In this document: piece after piece, positions 19,186-31,480 of the stretch
Numbering within the stretch: position 1 is the stretch's first letter
Layout of the letters: each line of letters begins with the position of its first letter
Source: Brooklawnia sp.
GTDB taxonomy: Bacteria > Actinomycetota > Actinomycetes > Propionibacteriales > Propionibacteriaceae
Length of the DNA stretch: 43,368 bases
Direction of reading: 5' to 3'
Assembly: GCA_012517115.1 (NCBI GenBank)
Contig: JAAYVP010000313.1
Coordinates: forward strand, 1-43,368
The notes under the pieces: model-generated
Databases searched by the model: none
The model's input: only the letters and a program-made list of their open reading frames with translations
What the model was told of the DNA's origin: nothing
Position numbers and translations under genes: made by a program

Positions 19186-20040
19186 ATGCGTCGCTGTGCT
19201 GTGATCGGCAACCCGATCGCCCATTCACTGTCACCCCTGCTGCACCGCACCGCCTACGCGCAGCTCGGGATTGCCGACGAGTTCCGCTATGACGCCTTCG
19301 AAGTGACACCCGAGACGCTGCCGGGTTTCTTGGCCGGCCTTGGGGACGAGTGGGTGGGCCTGAGCGTCACCGCACCCAACAAGCAGGCCCTGCTCGACCA
19401 CGGCGAACCAGACCCAGTCGCTGCCGCACTGCGTGCCGGCAATACCTTGATCCTGGGCCGCGGCGGCAAACCCAACCGCATCTACAACACCGATGTGACC
19501 GGCCTGCTGGCTGCGCTTGACCGCGCCGGGGTTAACCGAGCGTCCACCGCCATTCTGCTAGGCAACGGGGCCACCGCCCGCAGCGCGCTATGGGCGGCCG
19601 GACGCCTAGGGGTTCGCGAAGTAGTGGTTTGCGCCCGGGACGCCGCGCGGGCGCTGGCGAGTCTGGCCGACATCGCCACCCGGGCTGAAGTCGAGTTGGC
19701 GGTGCAGCCTTTCGGACGCCCACCCGAGCTACCTGCGGCGTGGGGTGGACAGGCAGACCTTCTCATTTCCACAGTTCCGGTCAGACTCCCACCGGAACTG
19801 GCGTCAGCGCTGGTCAAGCTGGCGTCCACGGTCTTCGATGTGGTCTACAACTTTTACCCGTCTCAGCTCGACAAGGCGGCCGCTGAGGCGGGAGTCGCCT
19901 TGCTGGACGGCCTCGACCTACTGGTTAGTCAAGGGGTCGACCAGATCCGCCTGATGACTGGACGCGACGCTGATCCGGCACCGTTGCTGACGGTCTGCCG
20001 AGCCGAGGTGCTGCGGCGGACATCTGGAAAGGAGTTCTGA
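19186..20040 (+). CDS. aroE: shikimate dehydrogenase
   Basis: AVIGNPIAHSLSPLLHRTAYAQLGI, GLSVTAPNKQALL, YNTDVTGLLAAL, LLGNGATARSALWA. Confidence 0.93.
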   Translation: MRRCAVIGNPIAHSLSPLLHRTAYAQLGIADEFRYDAFEVTPETLPGFLAGLGDEWVGLSVTAPNKQALLDHGEPDPVAAALRAGNTLILGRGGKPNRIYNTDVTGLLAALDRAGVNRASTAILLGNGATARSALWAAGRLGVREVVVCARDAARALASLADIATRAEVELAVQPFGRPPELPAAWGGQADLLISTVPVRLPPELASALVKLASTVFDVVYNFYPSQLDKAAAEAGVALLDGLDLLVSQGVDQIRLMTGRDADPAPLLTVCRAEVLRRTSGKEF

Positions 20041-20043
20041 TCG

Positions 20044-20550
20044 ATGGCACGCAGGAAGGAACAACGGCCGCGTCCACCTCGTCCCGCGCTGAAGCTGAAC
20101 CCAGCAATCGGCATGACGCTCGGTGCGATCGGGTTGGGTGTCGGGTTGTTGGGCCTGGCCTGGCTAGCAGCGGGCGACGACAGCTGGTTCGGCCTGATCT
20201 GGGCCCTGCCGGGCGCCTACGTCCTGCTGCAGCCGTTGCGCGGCATCGTCCGCGGCTCCGACGAGCAACTTCGGATCGCACTGCACAAGATCGACCTGTC
20301 GAAGCTGACCAAAGTGGCCGTGTACGAACGCACCCAGTGGGGCCTCACGTATGGGGTTGCGGTGCTGAGGTTCCCGGATCACGTGGAAGAGGTGCTGGGG
20401 TCATTCTTGTCTACCAAGTCGTTCACGAGGCTGGTGGAATGGCTGGGGGTGCCGATAGAGGTGTTGCAGGGAGCTTGGACCCCACGTCAACTGGCTGCGG
20501 CCCGCCCAGATCTGGTACCAACTCCGGGGACAGCATCGAAGAAGAAGTAG
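20044..20550 (+). CDS. hypothetical membrane protein
   Basis: Two TM segments, 3 bp downstream of aroE. Confidence 0.55.
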   Translation: MARRKEQRPRPPRPALKLNPAIGMTLGAIGLGVGLLGLAWLAAGDDSWFGLIWALPGAYVLLQPLRGIVRGSDEQLRIALHKIDLSKLTKVAVYERTQWGLTYGVAVLRFPDHVEEVLGSFLSTKSFTRLVEWLGVPIEVLQGAWTPRQLAAARPDLVPTPGTASKKK

Positions 20551-20562
20551 CGCTGAACCTGG

Positions 20563-20635
20563 CGCACTCGGAGGGACTCGAACCCCCAACCTTCTGATCC
20601 GTAGTCAGATGCTCTATCCATTAAGCTACGAGTGC
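20563..20635 (-). tRNA. tRNA-Arg(ACG)
   Basis: GCACTCGTAGCTTAATGGATAGAGCATCTGACTACGGATCAGAAGGTTGGGGGTTCGAGTCCCTCCGAGTGCG; anticodon loop CTACGGA. Confidence 0.94.
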
Positions 20636-20810
20636 AGTGCCCCAATGGGCAGTTGCCAACACTAGCGCATCGCGCACAGCTGACCAAAATCGCGCAGCGG
20701 CCGCCGGCAGCCACCAACGCCGCGTTCGCCGCCCGACAGCGTCTTGGAGATCCTCAACCGGGCCATTTGCGAGCTGACAGGCGCCCACCGGGGCGTCCGG
20801 CAGGTGATGG

Positions 20811-20900
20811 CGGAGGTGGCGAGATTTGAACTCGCGATCGGGTTGTCCCCGAAACCCGCTTAGCAGGCGGGCGCCATAGACCTGACTAGGCGACACCTCC
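20811..20900 (-). tRNA. tRNA-Ser(GCT)
   Basis: GGAGGTGTCGCCTAGTCAGGTCTATGGCGCCCGCCTGCTAAGCGGGTTTCGGGGACAACCCGATCGCGAGTTCAAATCTCGCCACCTCCG; anticodon loop CTGCTAA. Confidence 0.92.
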
Positions 20901-21092
20901 GTGACCGTCGAGAGCGATGCCGCACCCGAACGTCTGCTCAAGGTTAGCGACTCGACCCGCCCACCGCAAAGCCTGCCGGTTGATTGGAGAATTCCGTGCG
21001 CGGTTGGATGCACAGCCCAAGCACGATCCATTACTGTGTGTCAAGCGTCTATGCTGAGGCCAAACGCGCTGCCCTGGGGAGAGGAGCCGATC

Positions 21093-22859
21093 TTGTCGCA
21101 TCCAGACGAGAGCCAGCCCCCTGCTGCACGTCGTGGTTTTGAAGCCCCCAGCTACGAGACGGAGCCTACGTCCTCACCTCCAAGGCACGCCGCTGGTGGC
21201 ACGTATGGCGCTCCACGCGCGCTCGAGCCAGGCGAGCGCAGCTTCCACGACGTTTCCCCCTCGGGTCGTCCGGCGTCGGCGGCGTCTGCTGCTCGTCCCG
21301 ACCGCAGGTTCCGGGGCGCCGTGGTACGCACATTCGCCAGCGCGATCATCCCGGGGCTCGGCCTGATCCGCACTCGCGCCCACAACGCCGGGGTCCTGAT
21401 CTTGACCATGCTGGGGGCGGCCGCTGTGGCGCTCGTCCTGTTCATTCGACGCAATCCGGCGATGGTGGTCGGCAGCGCGCTGCAGGCCGATTGGATGCTC
21501 GCGATCGGTGTGGCGCTTGCGGTACTCGGGCTGGTTTGGGTCACCATCATCGTCGGCACCTTCCTGGTCAGTCGGCCGCGGACGATGACCCAGTCGCAAC
21601 GGGCCATCGGATCTGCCGTCGTCGGAGTCCTGTCACTGCTGGTCAGCGCCCCCATGGCGGTCGCCTCCGCCTATTCGTTCCAGACCGCCACGCTGTCCGG
21701 CGGCATCTTTGAGTCGGAAGGCAACGCTCAGTCGCGGACTCGTCCGACGCTCGACAGCCGTGATCCGTGGGCCAACAAACCCCGGGTCAACGTCCTGCTG
21801 CTCGGCGGCGATTCAGGTGAGGGACGCGAAACCGACCTCGGTGTCCGCACCGACACCATCATGCTGGCGACGATCGACACTGACACCGGCGCAACCGTGA
21901 TCATCCAGTTGCCCCGCAACCTGCAGTACCCGATCTTCCCGCCCGGCTCGCAGCTGGCAGAGGTTTTCCCCTACGGGTTCAATGACGGCGGGAACTCCTT
22001 CTTGAACGCGGTCTGGCACGATGTTCCGACGATGTATCCCGATCTGTTTGCCGATACCGACTACCCGGGCGCCGACGCCCTGAAGCTGGCGGTCGAAGGG
22101 ATCACTGGACTGCCGGTCGATTACTTCGCGCTGGTCAATATCGATGGCTTGGTCGCGTTGGTGGACGCCATGGGCGGTGTCCGGTTGAACGTGAACTTCC
22201 CGATCGCCATGGGTGGCAGTGACGATGGCTTTGACTGCGGTAAGGACGGGTGGATCCCGGAGGGGCCCGACCAGTTGCTCGACGGTCACCAGGCCATGTG
22301 GTACGCACGCAGCCGCTGCAACTCCCCCGGTGGCGACTTCGGACGGATGCAGCGCCAGTCCTGCCTCGTCGACGCGGTCATCGACCAGGCGGATCCGGCA
22401 GTGATGGTGACCCGCTACGAGGGAATCGCGAGGGCTGCCAGCGACATGGTGTCCACTGACATCCCACAAGAACACATCTCGGCAATGGTCGCACTCGCCC
22501 TGCGCGTCCAGAGCGGCCATCGCGTGGGTCGGCTGGCCTTCGTCCACGGCGAGAACGGCTACTACTCTGACGGGCCCAATTTCGACCTCATGCACCAGCA
22601 GGTCACGGCAGCCATTGAGTCCATGGCAGAACCCCCGGCTGATGCGCCAACTCAACCGGCGCAGACCGAGCTACCCGCGCCAGCCGACACGGCCGGTGAA
22701 GCGCCTGCCGGTCAAGCACCTGTTGAGCAGACCACCGAGCAGCCTGCGGTGGACATTGCGGATGCCTGCGCGTACCGCCATGAGGAGCCGAATGCCAACG
22801 TGCCGATCCCGGCGACTGTGCCCGTCTACAGTCCGCCGGCCACTGAACCCGAGGGCTGA
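21093..22859 (+). CDS. LytR-CpsA-Psr (LCP) family protein
   Basis: VLLLGGDSGEGRETDLGVRTDTIMLATIDTDTGATVIIQLPRNL...LVNIDGLVALVDAMGGVRLNV...LLDGHQAMWYARSR; probable TTG start preceded by GAGAGGAG. Confidence 0.9.
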   Translation: MSHPDESQPPAARRGFEAPSYETEPTSSPPRHAAGGTYGAPRALEPGERSFHDVSPSGRPASAASAARPDRRFRGAVVRTFASAIIPGLGLIRTRAHNAGVLILTMLGAAAVALVLFIRRNPAMVVGSALQADWMLAIGVALAVLGLVWVTIIVGTFLVSRPRTMTQSQRAIGSAVVGVLSLLVSAPMAVASAYSFQTATLSGGIFESEGNAQSRTRPTLDSRDPWANKPRVNVLLLGGDSGEGRETDLGVRTDTIMLATIDTDTGATVIIQLPRNLQYPIFPPGSQLAEVFPYGFNDGGNSFLNAVWHDVPTMYPDLFADTDYPGADALKLAVEGITGLPVDYFALVNIDGLVALVDAMGGVRLNVNFPIAMGGSDDGFDCGKDGWIPEGPDQLLDGHQAMWYARSRCNSPGGDFGRMQRQSCLVDAVIDQADPAVMVTRYEGIARAASDMVSTDIPQEHISAMVALALRVQSGHRVGRLAFVHGENGYYSDGPNFDLMHQQVTAAIESMAEPPADAPTQPAQTELPAPADTAGEAPAGQAPVEQTTEQPAVDIADACAYRHEEPNANVPIPATVPVYSPPATEPEG

Positions 22860-22885
22860 TCGCGCGGTTCCACGGCTCTGCGGCG

Positions 22886-23350
22886 TCAGCGCTCAAGCGA
22901 ACGCATCCTGCGCGCAATGTCATCAGCGATTGCGCGCATCTGGTCGTCCAGTTGCCCGCCCGGCGCCTGGATAAACGTTCGGTCGACGCGGCCTCGGGCG
23001 ATCACCAGACGCGATCCGTCCGGGGTGGCGGACACAGCGTCCACATCGATCCAGGCACCACTCTTGTGATAGCCGGGCCCCAAAACCTCGTAGCCGTCCG
23101 GCGATAGCGTGATGTGCAGCGTGCGGGTCCGCATGAAGATCACCGTCGTGATCGCCAAGGCGAGGCCAGCCACCGCCAACAGAGCGCCGACCACCACCAG
23201 CGCCACGTTACGCGGCTCGGGCCAGCCGGCGAGCACAGCGGCCACGCCTGCCACCAGGGTGAGACCGGCGATCGCCCACGCGCGCACCGGAGTCCGGGGA
23301 CGCAGGGCGTAGTACGTGGCATCACCGGATCTCGAATCGGTGGCAGCCAT
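22886..23350 (-). CDS. hypothetical membrane protein with PH-like C-terminal region
   Basis: Two TM segments then LHITLSPDGYEVLGPGYHKSGAWIDVDAVSATPDGSRLVI. Confidence 0.55.
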   Translation of the reverse strand: MAATDSRSGDATYYALRPRTPVRAWAIAGLTLVAGVAAVLAGWPEPRNVALVVVGALLAVAGLALAITTVIFMRTRTLHITLSPDGYEVLGPGYHKSGAWIDVDAVSATPDGSRLVIARGRVDRTFIQAPGGQLDDQMRAIADDIARRMRSLER

Positions 23351-23379
23351 AGCGTCTCCTTCCAGGGCACGGCGGAGGG

Positions 23380-23462
23380 CGGCGAGAGTGGGATTCGAAC
23401 CCACGGAGCTTTCGCTCGGCCGCTTTCAAGGCGGCTGCACTAGTCCACTATGCGATCTCGCC
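23380..23462 (-). tRNA. tRNA-Ser(TGA)
   Basis: GGCGAGATCGCATAGTGGACTAGTGCAGCCGCCTTGAAAGCGGCCGAGCGAAAGCTCCGTGGGTTCGAATCCCACTCTCGCCG; anticodon loop CTTGAAA. Confidence 0.92.
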
Positions 23463-23519
23463 AGAGGCAGAACCATGCTAGCCCACCACTGGCCATGCTT
23501 CGGATGGCAGGCTGAGAGC

Positions 23520-24491
23520 ATGTTCGCGATCACTCTTGAAGGATTCGGTGGCACCGAGAAGATGCGCTGGACCGAGGTGCCGACACCGGAACCCGGCCCA
23601 GGCGAGGTGCGGGTCCGGACGGTAGCGGTTGGCGTGAATCGCGCCGACCTGCTGCAGCGCCAGGGATACTACCCACCGCCGCCGGGGGTGTCCGACCTGC
23701 TCGGCCTGGAGTGCTCCGGCGTCATTGACGCGATCGGCGAGGGAGTGGCCGAACAGCAACTCGGCGACGAGGTGGTTGCGCTGCTGGCCGGTGGCGCCTA
23801 CGCCCAGTACGTGGTCGTTCCGGCTGGCCAGGTGACGCGTCCCCCGGCCAATGTCGACTTGGTCAGCGCGGCCGGGCTTCTTGAGGTCGCGGCTACCGTG
23901 CTGTCCAACCTCGACCGCACCCAACTGCGCAGCGGCGAGACTTTCCTGGTCCACGGTGGTGCTGGCGGCATCGGCACCTTCGCGATCCAGTACGCGAAGG
24001 CGTTGGGCGCCAAGGTGGCCACCACCGCGTCCGAGGCCAAGCTCGATCACTGCCGGCGATTGGGCGCCGACATAGTGATCGACTATGCGCGCGACTGGCT
24101 CACCGAACTGCTCATGGCCACCGAGGACCGCGGCGTGGACGTCATCCTCGACATCATCGGGGCGAAGTACCTCGACCAGAACATCTCGGCACTTCGCCCC
24201 GACGGCAGGCTGGTGATCATCGGGATGCAGAAGGGCACCAAGGCCGAACTCGACATCGCCAAATTGCTTAACAAGCGGGCCACCATCACCGCCACGAGCC
24301 TGCGCATGCGTTCGGTGGAGCAGAAGTCCGAGATCGTCCGGCAGGTCACCGAACGGGTCTGGCCGATGATCGCCGCAGGACTGATTAAATTGGCCCCGGA
24401 GACGAGGTTCCCCCTGCGGGAAGCCGCCACCGCCCACGAGATCTTGGCCTCCGGAAGCAACGTAGGGAAACTTATCCTAACGGTAGAGTGA
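23520..24491 (+). CDS. NAD(P)H-quinone oxidoreductase (PIG3-like)
   Basis: RADLLQRQGYYPPPPGVSDLLGLECSG, FLVHGGAGGIGTFAIQYAKALGA. Confidence 0.92.
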   Translation: MFAITLEGFGGTEKMRWTEVPTPEPGPGEVRVRTVAVGVNRADLLQRQGYYPPPPGVSDLLGLECSGVIDAIGEGVAEQQLGDEVVALLAGGAYAQYVVVPAGQVTRPPANVDLVSAAGLLEVAATVLSNLDRTQLRSGETFLVHGGAGGIGTFAIQYAKALGAKVATTASEAKLDHCRRLGADIVIDYARDWLTELLMATEDRGVDVILDIIGAKYLDQNISALRPDGRLVIIGMQKGTKAELDIAKLLNKRATITATSLRMRSVEQKSEIVRQVTERVWPMIAAGLIKLAPETRFPLREAATAHEILASGSNVGKLILTVE

Positions 24492-24559
24492 GTGAAGATC
24501 GGCTTTTCGGAGTCACGAAGATACTGCCCATCACAGCGGAGTGACAGGAAGTTGCACAG

Positions 24560-28066
<3,507 letters not shown>

Positions 28067-28090
28067 GCTGCAGGGGGTTAAGGTCGGGTT

Positions 28091-28840
28091 GTGTATTCCC
28101 ACGACATCGCCACCCTGACCAGTTGGCTCGACGAGGCCCGGTCGGCCGTCTTCTTCGGCGGCGCTGGTGTCTCCACTGCGTCCGGCATTCCTGACTTCCG
28201 GTCGGCCGCCGGGCTCTACGCGTCCCAGGGCCCAGGTGGTCGTCCTCCCGAGTACCTACTCAGCCACGACTGCTTGGTGGACGAACCTGCGGAGTTCTTC
28301 GCGTTTCACCGCGCGAATCTCGTCCACCCGGAAGCCAAGCCGAATCCCGCTCACACTGGGCTCGCCGAGCTTGAGGCCCAGGGACGCCTGGCCGCGGTGG
28401 TCACGCAGAACATCGATGGTCTGCACCAGTTGGCAGGCTCACGGGTCGTCTACGAGTTGCACGGCTCGGTGGAGCGCTACCACTGCCTGGGACGCGACCG
28501 TCATCAGTTCACGCTGGCGCAAATCCCGGACGAGCCGGTCGTGCCCAACTGTCCGCGTTGTGGAGCGATGGTCCGTCCCGATGTCGTCTTGTACGGTGAG
28601 GCTCTGGACGCGGAGGTGGTCGACGCAGCCGTGGCTGCCGTGCGGCGCGCTGATCTGCTGCTGATCGGCGGGACCTCGCTGAATGTCTACCCGGCCGCCG
28701 GTCTGCTGCACTACTACCGGGGTGACCGGCTCGCGTTGGTGAACCTCTCCGAAACTCCGATGGACTATCAAGCCGATCTGGTGATCCACGCCCCGATCGA
28801 CGAGGTGCTCGCCGAGGTCTGCAAGCGGCTCTTCGGCTGA
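28091..28840 (+). CDS. Sir2-family NAD-dependent protein deacylase
   Basis: FFGGAGVSTASGIPDFRSAAGLY, VVTQNIDGLHQLAGS, ELHGSVERYHCLGRD, CPRCGAMVRPDVVLYGEAL. Confidence 0.95.
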   Translation: MYSHDIATLTSWLDEARSAVFFGGAGVSTASGIPDFRSAAGLYASQGPGGRPPEYLLSHDCLVDEPAEFFAFHRANLVHPEAKPNPAHTGLAELEAQGRLAAVVTQNIDGLHQLAGSRVVYELHGSVERYHCLGRDRHQFTLAQIPDEPVVPNCPRCGAMVRPDVVLYGEALDAEVVDAAVAAVRRADLLLIGGTSLNVYPAAGLLHYYRGDRLALVNLSETPMDYQADLVIHAPIDEVLAEVCKRLFG

Positions 28841-28841
28841 C

Positions 28842-28869
28842 ACCGCGCGGGATCCGCGACGCGGTTTTT
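28842..28869 (+). terminator. probable Rho-independent terminator downstream of the sirtuin gene
   Basis: ACCGCG-cgggatccgcga-CGCGGT followed by TTTTTC. Confidence 0.65.
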
Positions 28870-28927
28870 CTCATCTGTCAATCTGGTTGTTGCGCAGGCG
28901 TCACTCACAGATGGGAGCATCAGCCGC

Positions 28928-29749
28928 ATGACATGGCGTCCGGAGCTGGTAGCACTGGATATCGACGGCACCCTGGTCGATCGTCAGGGCAACCTACCGC
29001 TCGACGTCAAGTCGGCCGTGCAGCGGGTCGTGGCCAGTGACACCCCGTTGGTATTGGCGACCGGACGCGCCTGGCTGGACACCCGTCCGGTCTTCGAGCA
29101 ACTGGAGCTACCGCCCGGGCCGGTGGTCTGTTCAAACGGAGCCGTAGTGCTGGGGCATCCCCCGTCGGATGAGCGTCGAATGGTGACCTTCAGCCCGGCT
29201 GAGGTTATCGGCACCGTGATCGAGCATGTCCCAAACGCGCGCATCGCAGTCGAAGAGTTGGGCGTCGGTTTTCGGCTCAATAGGCTCTTCCCCGAAGGTG
29301 ACCTGCGGGGACGGCTGACTATCCAGTCGCTGGCTGAGTTGGCGGCTCAGCCCGTCCCCAGAGTCATCGTTTGCGACCCAGACGCCCGGCAGGAAGATTT
29401 CGTCGCACTGGCCACCTCGATCGGAATGCACGGGGTCAGCTACTCGGTCGGCTGGTCGGCGTGGCTCGACATCGTGCCGTCCGGCGTCAATAAGGCCACC
29501 GCGCTGGCTGGTATCTGCGCCGAACTCGGGATCGCCTCAGACAATGTGCTCGCTTTGGGTGACGGTCACAACGACCTCGAAATGCTGGCCTGGGCTGGCC
29601 GTGGCGTGGCGATGGGTGGCTCCCCTCGCGAAGTCCAGGCAGCCGCCGCAGACGTCGCGGCCACCTTCGAGGACGGCGGCACTGCCGTCGAGTTGGAGCG
29701 TTGGTTCGGGCAGCCAGATCGGCTCGATACGCTGCGCCTCACCGCCTAA
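28928..29749 (+). CDS. HAD-superfamily (Cof-type) hydrolase
   Basis: VALDIDGTLVDRQGNLP, GVNKATALAGICAELGIASDNVLALGDGHNDLEMLAWAGRGVAMG. Confidence 0.92.
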   Translation: MTWRPELVALDIDGTLVDRQGNLPLDVKSAVQRVVASDTPLVLATGRAWLDTRPVFEQLELPPGPVVCSNGAVVLGHPPSDERRMVTFSPAEVIGTVIEHVPNARIAVEELGVGFRLNRLFPEGDLRGRLTIQSLAELAAQPVPRVIVCDPDARQEDFVALATSIGMHGVSYSVGWSAWLDIVPSGVNKATALAGICAELGIASDNVLALGDGHNDLEMLAWAGRGVAMGGSPREVQAAAADVAATFEDGGTAVELERWFGQPDRLDTLRLTA

Positions 29750-29914
29750 AACTTGCTGGACGCAGCGAACGCGCACCACAACCGATGACGCAAGCCCTAG
29801 CTGCGAGTCGAGTTCGCGACTATCCTACCTGTGGAGTGACAGCCCTTTCCAACGATGGCTGCCTGAACAGCGATGTCGGGGCAGCCGCATTCGACTTCTG
29901 AACAGGAGAGATCG

Positions 29915-31390
29915 ATGGCCATTGGCGTAACCGAGCCCGTCGCAAAGCAGCCCGGCAGCGCGAAGCGTCCCTTCGGGATGCGCGACAAGGTCGGGTACAT
30001 GTTCGGTGACTTCGGAAACGACTTCACCTTCATCCTGCAGATGATGTTCTTCATGCTCTTCTACACCAACGTAGTGGGCATTCAACCCGGTCATGTCGGT
30101 CTGCTCTTCCTGGTCGCGCGCATCATCGACGGCTTCACCGATGTCGGCATGGGCATCCTGGTCGATCGGCTTCCTGTCAAGGCAGGCGGCGACAAGTTCA
30201 AGCGGTGGATCAAGTTCATGGCTATCCCGGTGGCTGTGGCGTCCGCCTTGATGTACATGTCGTTCGTCGCGGATTGGGAAAGCTACACCATGAAGGTGGT
30301 CTACATGGCCGCCACCTACTTCCTGTGGGGCTCGGTCACCTACACGGCGATCAACATCCCCTACGGTTCGATGGCTTCGGTGATCTCGGCCGATCCTGAC
30401 CATCGCGCCCAGCTTTCGGTTTTCCGCTCAACCGGGGCGAACCTGGCGATGCTGATCATCTCGTCGGTGCTGCCGCTGTTCGTCTACACCACCAACGCCG
30501 AAGGCGTTGCGGTGTTGGATGGACCCCGGATGACGATCGCTGCGGTGGTCTGCGCTGTCTTGGCGGTGGTCTGCTACGGCCTGTGTTTCCTCAACGTCGA
30601 GGAACGCATTCAAGCCAAGCCCCAGCCCAAGGGCGAGAGCGCCGGTATCGGCAAGATGCTCGGCTCGATCACTACCAACAAAGCCCTGCTCACCCTGATC
30701 CTGGCGGCGCTGCTCCTGCTGCTCGGCAATCTCTTCTTGTCCGGCATGATCGGCTACACCTTCCTCACCTACTTCGGCAACGGAAAGCTGCAGTCCTTAG
30801 CCTCGCTGGCTTCTCTGCTCCCCACATTCGCCCTGCTGGTCGTCGCACCCTGGTTGGGGAAGCGCTTCGGCAAAGCCGAGACTGGCAGTGCCGCGATGAT
30901 CTTCGGTGGAGCGGTTATGCTGCTCGCCTATTTCCTGCACCTCCAACAACACCAGGCGATCTTGTGGATCGTGCTGTACTCGGTCGCAGGCTTCACGATT
31001 GCGATTTTCAACTTCTTGGTCTGGGCCTTCATCACCGACGTCATCGACTTTCAGGATGTGCGCACCGGTCAGCGAGACGACGCCACCGTCTACGCGTTGT
31101 ACTCGTGGGCTCGCAAGGTCGGGCAGGCGCTGGCCGGCGGGCTCACCGGTGCGGCACTTGGCTGGATCGGATTCAGTGTGGATGCCGCGAAGGCTGGTCA
31201 GCAGCAGTCGGAGGAAGTCGTCAACGGCATCTACCTGCTGGTCAACGTGGTTCCGGGTGTCTGCTTCGTCCTGGTCGGGTTGGTGCTGTTCTTCCTATAC
31301 CCGCTGAAGAAGGCGGTCATTGCCAAGAACGTCGAGATCCTTGCCGCCCGTCGCGCTGGCACCACTTTGGCGGAAGACCCGCTGAAGTGA
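29915..31390 (+). CDS. MFS transporter, glycoside-pentoside-hexuronide (GPH)/cation symporter family
   Basis: GYMFGDFGNDFTFILQMMFFMLFYTNVVGI, RIIDGFTDVGMGILVDR, 12-TM hydropathy; RBS AGGAGAGAT. Confidence 0.9.
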   Translation: MAIGVTEPVAKQPGSAKRPFGMRDKVGYMFGDFGNDFTFILQMMFFMLFYTNVVGIQPGHVGLLFLVARIIDGFTDVGMGILVDRLPVKAGGDKFKRWIKFMAIPVAVASALMYMSFVADWESYTMKVVYMAATYFLWGSVTYTAINIPYGSMASVISADPDHRAQLSVFRSTGANLAMLIISSVLPLFVYTTNAEGVAVLDGPRMTIAAVVCAVLAVVCYGLCFLNVEERIQAKPQPKGESAGIGKMLGSITTNKALLTLILAALLLLLGNLFLSGMIGYTFLTYFGNGKLQSLASLASLLPTFALLVVAPWLGKRFGKAETGSAAMIFGGAVMLLAYFLHLQQHQAILWIVLYSVAGFTIAIFNFLVWAFITDVIDFQDVRTGQRDDATVYALYSWARKVGQALAGGLTGAALGWIGFSVDAAKAGQQQSEEVVNGIYLLVNVVPGVCFVLVGLVLFFLYPLKKAVIAKNVEILAARRAGTTLAEDPLK

Positions 31391-31423
31391 CGCGTCCAGC
31401 TGATTAGACGGCAGCTCATCCCA

Positions 31424-31464
31424 GCAGAAGGCAGCCCACCGCAAGCCGGTCGGCTGCCTTCTGC
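31424..31464. terminator. bidirectional terminator-like hairpin between convergent genes
   Basis: GCAGAAGGCAGCC ... GGCTGCCTTCTGC, 13-bp perfect stem. Confidence 0.7.
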
Positions 31465-31480
31465 GTCCCCCGCCAGCGGT

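Noticed and set aside
20901-21092. N-terminal 64 residues of the LCP ORF as given in the track
   Set aside because: Begins directly at the tRNA 5' end with atypical composition; a TTG start at 21093 with upstream GAGAGGAG is more plausible.
23478-24437. 319-aa minus-strand ORF
   Set aside because: Antisense to the quinone oxidoreductase; Gly/His/Arg-rich shadow translation.
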